A stretch of DNA of 64,000 nt from Gordonia sp. ABSL11-1 (lineage in GTDB: Bacteria > Actinomycetota > Actinomycetes > Mycobacteriales > Mycobacteriaceae), in NCBI RefSeq assembly GCF_030315685.1, contig NZ_JASXSI010000011.1, positions 112,564-176,563 on the forward strand. Direction: 5' to 3'. The notes under the pieces were generated by a model. It saw nothing but the letters and a program-made list of their open reading frames with translations, did not search any database and had not been told where the DNA came from. Of the stretch, positions 58,109 to 64,000 are shown in pieces (position 1 is the first letter of the stretch; each line of letters begins with the position of its first letter). A program made the position numbers and the translations under genes.

Positions 58109-59700
58109 GCGGCCCACTCCGACTGCGCGTACCGCAGGATGCGTGGGTCCATGAGGGTCGACGGCGGCAGATCGAGCGGGGTCCGATCGGCCGGGAACAC
58201 CGCGGCCGCTGCCAGCTCGCCGTCGTTCAGAAATCGCATCGGGTGTGGAAGATCCAGCCGCAGTTGCGGTCTCGTGGTTTCCTCCGACGCGCTCCCGGAG
58301 GCGAGAAAGTAGCCCCAATCGCCGAACGACGGAACGTCGACGTGGTACGGCACGGTCTGCAGCCTCGCGGCTGCCAGCGTCGATCCGATGCACCAGAACG
58401 ACTTCGGTGCGAAGTAGGGCGACCCGGCCTGCACCACCATCCGCCCACCGGGGGCCAGGTGTGCGGCCACCAGCGAATAGAACTCCGTGGAATACAGCTT
58501 CGCCGTGGCGGATTCGTCCGGGTCTGGCATGTCGACGATGATCGCGTCGAAGGTGTCCCGGTTCTCCCGCAGCCAGGAGAAGGCGTCGGCGGCCACGACC
58601 GTGCTCCGCGGATCCGACATCGATCTTCCGTTGAGGCGGGTCAGCCGGGCGTCCTCACGGGCGAGTCGGATCATTTCCGGGTCCAGCTCGACCAGCGTCG
58701 CCGATTCCACGTCCGGGTAGGTGAGCGCCTCACGCAACGCCAGCCCGTCGCCGCCCCCGAGGATCAACACGCGCTCCCGATCTCCGGACATCACCGGGTG
58801 CACCAACGATTCGTGATAGCGGTACTCGTCGATCGACGAGAACTGCAGATCCCCGTTCAGGAACAGCCGGGTGTCCGGTCCGAGCGGCGTGCGACGTTCG
58901 GTGATCACGATGTCCTGGTAGGGCGTCCGTTCGGCCGCCACGATCGGGTCGCGGAACAGGGCCTGGCGTGCGGTGACCTCGAATCGGCCGGCCAGGATCA
59001 ACCCTGCGACGAGCACCCCGACGACCGCGACCGCGCACACGCCGAGCGTCGCCAGCCGCGCGCGGCTCAGGTCATGGCGGAACACCACGAAGACCAGGAA
59101 GCACCCGGCGGCCGCGTTGACGAGCCCCACGATCAGGGCGCCCTCGAGCTGACCGAACAACGGCAGCAACAGGAACGGGAAGCAGAGACCACCCACGAGT
59201 GCGCCGATGTAGTCGACCGCGAACATGTCGGCGACCGCGGTCCCCGCATCCTGACGGCGGATACGCTGCAACAGCACCATCAGCAACGGGATCTCGGCAC
59301 CGATGAGCAGACCGAGTACGAACGCCACGACGACGAGACCCGGCGTGTAGAGCGACAGGTACGCGAACGCGGCGTACAAGCCCATCACCGACAACCCGCC
59401 GACGAGCGCGAGCAACAACTCGATCGCCGCGAACGCGGTGACCGCCTGTGCCTGCAGTGGTTTGGCCGCCAACGATCCGATGCCCATGGCGAACACCATC
59501 ACGGCCAGCACGATCGACGCCTGCGTCGCCGTGTTGCCGATCAGGAACGAGCCCAGTGACACCAACGCCAGCTCGTAGACGAGACCACAGGCGGCGCAGA
59601 CGAACACGACCGCGAGCAAGGCGGCGCGGGACAGTCGTGACCGGGATTCGGGCGCCTCGTCCGGTCGGAGAGCTGCTGCGGTGTCGGGTCGGCTCACCAT
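58102..59700 (-). CDS. Membrane-bound spermidine-synthase-like protein (Rv2601/SpeE type)
   Basis: 532 residues. The N-terminal half has about seven membrane helices (ALLAVVFVCAACGLVYELALVSLGSFLIGNTATQASI). From about residue 260 there is an aminopropyltransferase fold: TPYQDIVITERR, LFLNGDLQFSSIDEYRYHESLVHP, VLILGGGDGLALREAL, ATLVELDPEM and IIVDMPDPDE. Whether it makes polyamines is doubtful for this membrane class, which can act in other ways. Last gene of an operon DUF4178 - DUF2617 - DUF4247 - DUF350 - speE-like, the same order I recall for Rv2597-Rv2601. Confidence 0.88.
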   Translation of the reverse strand: MVSRPDTAAALRPDEAPESRSRLSRAALLAVVFVCAACGLVYELALVSLGSFLIGNTATQASIVLAVMVFAMGIGSLAAKPLQAQAVTAFAAIELLLALVGGLSVMGLYAAFAYLSLYTPGLVVVAFVLGLLIGAEIPLLMVLLQRIRRQDAGTAVADMFAVDYIGALVGGLCFPFLLLPLFGQLEGALIVGLVNAAAGCFLVFVVFRHDLSRARLATLGVCAVAVVGVLVAGLILAGRFEVTARQALFRDPIVAAERTPYQDIVITERRTPLGPDTRLFLNGDLQFSSIDEYRYHESLVHPVMSGDRERVLILGGGDGLALREALTYPDVESATLVELDPEMIRLAREDARLTRLNGRSMSDPRSTVVAADAFSWLRENRDTFDAIIVDMPDPDESATAKLYSTEFYSLVAAHLAPGGRMVVQAGSPYFAPKSFWCIGSTLAAARLQTVPYHVDVPSFGDWGYFLASGSASEETTRPQLRLDLPHPMRFLNDGELAAAAVFPADRTPLDLPPSTLMDPRILRYAQSEWAAY

Positions 59701-59731
59701 GACGGGCGCGGGGGAGGCGACGGCCGCCGGA

Positions 59732-60157
59732 TCACAGGATCGCGGCGGCGACGATCAACGAGACACCGACGTGCGCGACCGACTGGACCCACACCGCCGG
59801 ATGGGGTTCCGGATGCAACATCAGTTCTCCCAGCCGACCGGGAGTCGCCACATCGATGAGCGCGAACGTCACCGCCATCACCGCGATGCCGATGATCGTG
59901 TAGACCGCCGTGTAGGTCAGTCCCTCGACGAGGCGACCGTCGCTGGCGACGATGGCGGCCGTCACGATGATCGCGATCCCCGCCAGGTTCGACGCGACCA
60001 GGATGCCGGCGTTGCGATTGCGGTCCGCCCACAGGTGCTGGCGCAGCTTTCCCGGTGTGAGCAGGTCGAGGACGAGGAAGGAGATTGCCATCAGGACGAC
60101 CCCCGCGAGGCTGTATGCGCCTGCTGCGTAAGCATTCTCGAATATGTCTCGGATCAC
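59732..60157 (-). CDS. DUF350 membrane protein (paralogue 2, Rv2600-like)
   Basis: 141 residues and four helices with the internal duplication (VLDLLTPGKLRQHLWADRNRNA and LIDVATPGRLGELMLHPEPHP). Closely similar to the protein at 38815-39243, sharing TPGxL and DxNRNA. Lies 31 bp upstream of the speE-like gene. DUF350 proteins are commonly encoded beside such synthase-like membrane proteins; function unknown. Confidence 0.88.
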   Translation of the reverse strand: MIRDIFENAYAAGAYSLAGVVLMAISFLVLDLLTPGKLRQHLWADRNRNAGILVASNLAGIAIIVTAAIVASDGRLVEGLTYTAVYTIIGIAVMAVTFALIDVATPGRLGELMLHPEPHPAVWVQSVAHVGVSLIVAAAIL

Positions 60158-60223
60158 AGTGTCTCTCCCGTGTGAGTGGTTCCTGTGTAGGTGATGCCCG
60201 TGTGAACTGGTGACGGGGACCGA

Positions 60224-60817
60224 CTACTTTCCACCGCCACCGCTGCCCCCTCCGCGGTAGCTGCTGCCCGATCCGCCGTAACCCGGTGTCGGCACCCAGA
60301 ATCCGCCGACGTACGGGTGATAGTGCCGGTAGCCGGACTCGTAATCGCGGCTGAGCATCACCTTGGTGGCGCCGGCCGCCAGCGGGAACAGTCCGATCAG
60401 ATAGTCCGGGTACTGCAGGAAATGGCTGCCGGCGACGTTGGCGCTGCTCGAGGTGTCGCCGTCGCGTTGATCGGTGGGGCGCTCGACGTCGCTCAGTTGC
60501 GCAGCGACGTCTGACGGCGATCCCTGGGCGACATAGGCGTCGACGTCACCCTCGTCGCTGCCGGTGTCGCGCTGATAGTGCGACGTGATGTAGTTCCGTG
60601 CGCTGCTGCCGTCGCCGGACATGCCGCGGAACGCCTTCACCGAGCAGGAGCCGACGATGGCGAGCAGGGCGACGACCGCGATGACGCCGATGATGATGTT
60701 GCGGGTGCGGTGCAGTCCGCGACGGGGATCGGGACGCTGCGGATCGTTGCCGAAGCCGGCCGGTGGGCCGTAACCGCCCGGTGGGGGAGGTGGGGGTGGC
60801 GGGGGCGGCTGGGTCAT
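60224..60817 (-). CDS. DUF4247-type membrane protein (Rv2599-like)
   Basis: 197 residues from ATG 60817 (ATGA overlap with the upstream gene). A proline run (residues 4-13) and Gly/Pro-rich cytoplasmic head, one membrane helix (NIIIGVIAVVALLAIVGSC), then an outer domain with YITSHYQRD, GSHFLQYPDYLIGLFPLAAGATKVMLSRDYESGYRHYHPYVGGFW and a Gly/Ser-rich end. The Cys at the helix end could be lipidated, but the context is not a typical signal peptide. Function unknown. Confidence 0.8.
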   Translation of the reverse strand: MTQPPPPPPPPPPGGYGPPAGFGNDPQRPDPRRGLHRTRNIIIGVIAVVALLAIVGSCSVKAFRGMSGDGSSARNYITSHYQRDTGSDEGDVDAYVAQGSPSDVAAQLSDVERPTDQRDGDTSSSANVAGSHFLQYPDYLIGLFPLAAGATKVMLSRDYESGYRHYHPYVGGFWVPTPGYGGSGSSYRGGGSGGGGK

Positions 60818-61362
60818 GCGTCGGCCTCCGCACGACGCCGGATCACCGACGAGGTGATCACGAGCTCCGCGGTCTGCGGGTAGGTGTGCCAGGTGTCCCA
60901 CGAGATGACGTCGTCGTCGGCGGTGGCCAGAACGGCGGTCATCGCGAGCGGTCGCCCGGGAAAGTGGCCGAGCACCGCGGGCTTCCCGGCGGCGAGATGC
61001 CGATCGCCACGGGCGGTGACGTCGGCGACGACGCCGGCCATCTCGTCGAGACGACAGGTGCCGACGGAGGAGGTGAACAGGTAGGGCCCGTCGGCGACCG
61101 ACGACGGCAGCGGGTCGTCGGCGCCGGGCAGACAGGCGACGGTCTCACACCAGCGGGCGCGGTCCGCGGGCGCGGTGCCCTCGGGACCGAGCTCGACGAC
61201 GACCTGGTGACTCGCCCCCAACAGCCGCAGGGACACGGTGAGCCCGTCGCGGCGGTGATCGCACCGGGCGAGGGGTTCCTGTAGATCCGCGGTCAGTGAG
61301 AACGCCAGTTGGCGTGCGCTCGTGTCCGCGTACGGGACCTGCAGGCGCGTCGCGGCGGTCAC
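60814..61362 (-). CDS. DUF2617-type cytoplasmic protein (Rv2598-like)
   Basis: 182 residues from GTG 61362 (GTGA overlap with the upstream gene). Recognisable pieces are VPYADTSARQLAFSLTADL, SLRLLGASHQVVVELG and FPGRPLAMTAVLA, ending in HTYPQTAELVITSSVIRR. No catalytic motif is visible and function is unknown. Conserved position in the five-gene operon suggests that the proteins work together. Confidence 0.8.
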   Translation of the reverse strand: MTAATRLQVPYADTSARQLAFSLTADLQEPLARCDHRRDGLTVSLRLLGASHQVVVELGPEGTAPADRARWCETVACLPGADDPLPSSVADGPYLFTSSVGTCRLDEMAGVVADVTARGDRHLAAGKPAVLGHFPGRPLAMTAVLATADDDVISWDTWHTYPQTAELVITSSVIRRRAEADA

Positions 61363-61991
61363 TGTCCCGGGGTGGGGTCGGTCGGATAGATGCGGTACTC
61401 GCTGCGTTCGATGACCTCGCCGCGGGCGCACTCCCATCCGGAACCGAAGTCCTCGAAGGAGAGTCGTTCGTCGCCGGCCTCGTAGTCGTGATAGCGCATC
61501 GATGCGCGCGGAGCGAGGCCGGTGGTCCCGGCCGACGTGTAGTCGGCGCCACCGGACTCGTCGGACGAATAGCGTCGGCCGTCGAGCTCGAGTGACTGCG
61601 GGCCCGGGGTCAGGGTGACCCCGGGCAGCTCGTGCCACAGGACGACCTCGAGATCGGGGTCGTCCTCGACCGAGATCCACGCCTTGCGGCCGGTCCCGGT
61701 GTCGAGGAAGTTCTCGGTCCACACATATCCGCCCTGGGTCAGCCGCAGCGTCCCGCGGACCGCGAACGTCTCACCGCGCAGCTCGACCAGGTCGCCGGGC
61801 TCGAGCTGTCGGGGATCGCCACGGACCGCGTCGTCGTCGGCGGTGGAGAACGGATCGCCGGGACGGTACGCGCGATGGCGGAGCGCGTCCTCCTCCGCCT
61901 GCCGCAGCTTGCGGTTGCCCAGGAAGTTGAACACGACCACGACCGCGATGATGAGAAGCAGCGCCACGATGACGATCAGCAGGATCTCCAC
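61359..61991 (-). CDS. DUF4178 membrane-anchored protein (Rv2597-like)
   Basis: 210 residues. N-terminal membrane helix (ILLIVIVALLLIIAVVVVFNFLG), a charged linker, and a soluble domain with LEPGDLVELRGETFAVRGTLRL, WTENFLDTGTGRKAWISVEDD and YHDYEAGDERLSFEDFGSGWECARG, the DUF4178 pattern. First gene of the operon; divergent from groEL2 across 346 bp. Function unknown. Confidence 0.82.
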   Translation of the reverse strand: MEILLIVIVALLLIIAVVVVFNFLGNRKLRQAEEDALRHRAYRPGDPFSTADDDAVRGDPRQLEPGDLVELRGETFAVRGTLRLTQGGYVWTENFLDTGTGRKAWISVEDDPDLEVVLWHELPGVTLTPGPQSLELDGRRYSSDESGGADYTSAGTTGLAPRASMRYHDYEAGDERLSFEDFGSGWECARGEVIERSEYRIYPTDPTPGQ

Positions 61992-62061
61992 GGGGCGACC
62001 CTATCGCCTGAATCGGGCACCGGCCTACTCGTTGGCGGCGTGATGTCGGCACCGTGAATGA

Positions 62062-63963
<1,902 letters not shown>

Positions 63964-64000
63964 TCTGATCAGAAGCCGAGCTCGCAGTTCACGAGATTTA

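Overview
The window is high-GC, densely packed actinobacterial DNA with very frequent 4-nt ATGA/GTGA gene overlaps. Gene content points to Mycobacteriales, and a Gordonia-like organism is the best guess: a groEL2-type chaperonin with a GGMGF tail, a DUF222/13E12-type HNH gene, a DtxR/IdeR-type iron box, and the gene order xthA - GNAT - def - DUF3263 - LytR_C - sodC - YbdK ligase ... AAA ATPase - pssA - psd - moeA ... groEL2. From memory this is the order of Mycobacterium tuberculosis Rv0427c to Rv0440. Genus and synteny are inferred from recall, not from a search.

Layout. (1) 1-9245: the 3' part of a nonribosomal peptide synthetase locus, two coupled proteins with domains C(part)-A-T-C-(A remnant)-T and C-A-T-E, no thioesterase, closed by a strong hairpin. 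(2) 9.2-13.1 kb: a scarred region with a DUF222/HNH gene, about 0.6 kb without recognisable genes, the C-terminal stump of a Baeyer-Villiger-type monooxygenase, and its coupled esterase. (3) 13.1-16.1 kb: an iron-box-controlled minus-strand operon of siderophore-binding lipoprotein, SagB-type oxidoreductase and methyltransferase. (4) 16.2-17.5 kb: a RES-type toxin-antitoxin pair. (5) 17.5-24 kb: the conserved xthA to YbdK block, into which a secreted guanyl-specific RNase and a barstar inhibitor have been inserted. (6) 24-30.4 kb: a complete Mrp (Mnh) cation/proton antiporter operon with fused MrpA-MrpB. (7) 30.5-38.1 kb: a lipoprotein, a Gly/Gln repeat protein, a Cdc48-like ATPase, the phosphatidylserine/phosphatidylethanolamine genes, moeA and a HAD phosphatase. 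(8) 38.2-50 kb: accessory catabolism: SRPBCC, DUF350, three luciferase-like monooxygenases around a small Cys-containing ORF, two acyl-CoA dehydrogenases with a TetR repressor, an MFS exporter with a TetR repressor, and an amidase. (9) 50-56.5 kb: two sodium:solute (acetate-type) symporters, each with a small DUF485-like partner, plus a LytS/LytTR two-component system. (10) 56.5-62 kb: a TetR/SDR divergent pair and a five-gene operon resembling Rv2597-Rv2601. (11) 62.2-64 kb: groEL2 behind two CIRCE operators.

The most unusual signal is at 54387-54437. A perfect 17-bp tandem triplet sits exactly at the stop/start junction between a response regulator and the next membrane protein, so that translation would have to pass through two 6-codon mini-ORFs, each joined by a GTGA overlap. 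A looser version of the same arrangement lies between the siderophore-binding lipoprotein and the SagB gene (15054-15106). Other notable points are the eroded adenylation domain in the NRPS, the RNase-barstar insertion, a 44-codon Cys-bearing leader coupled to a luciferase-like monooxygenase, and several clear twin operators. I saw no tRNA, rRNA, CRISPR array or complete insertion sequence.
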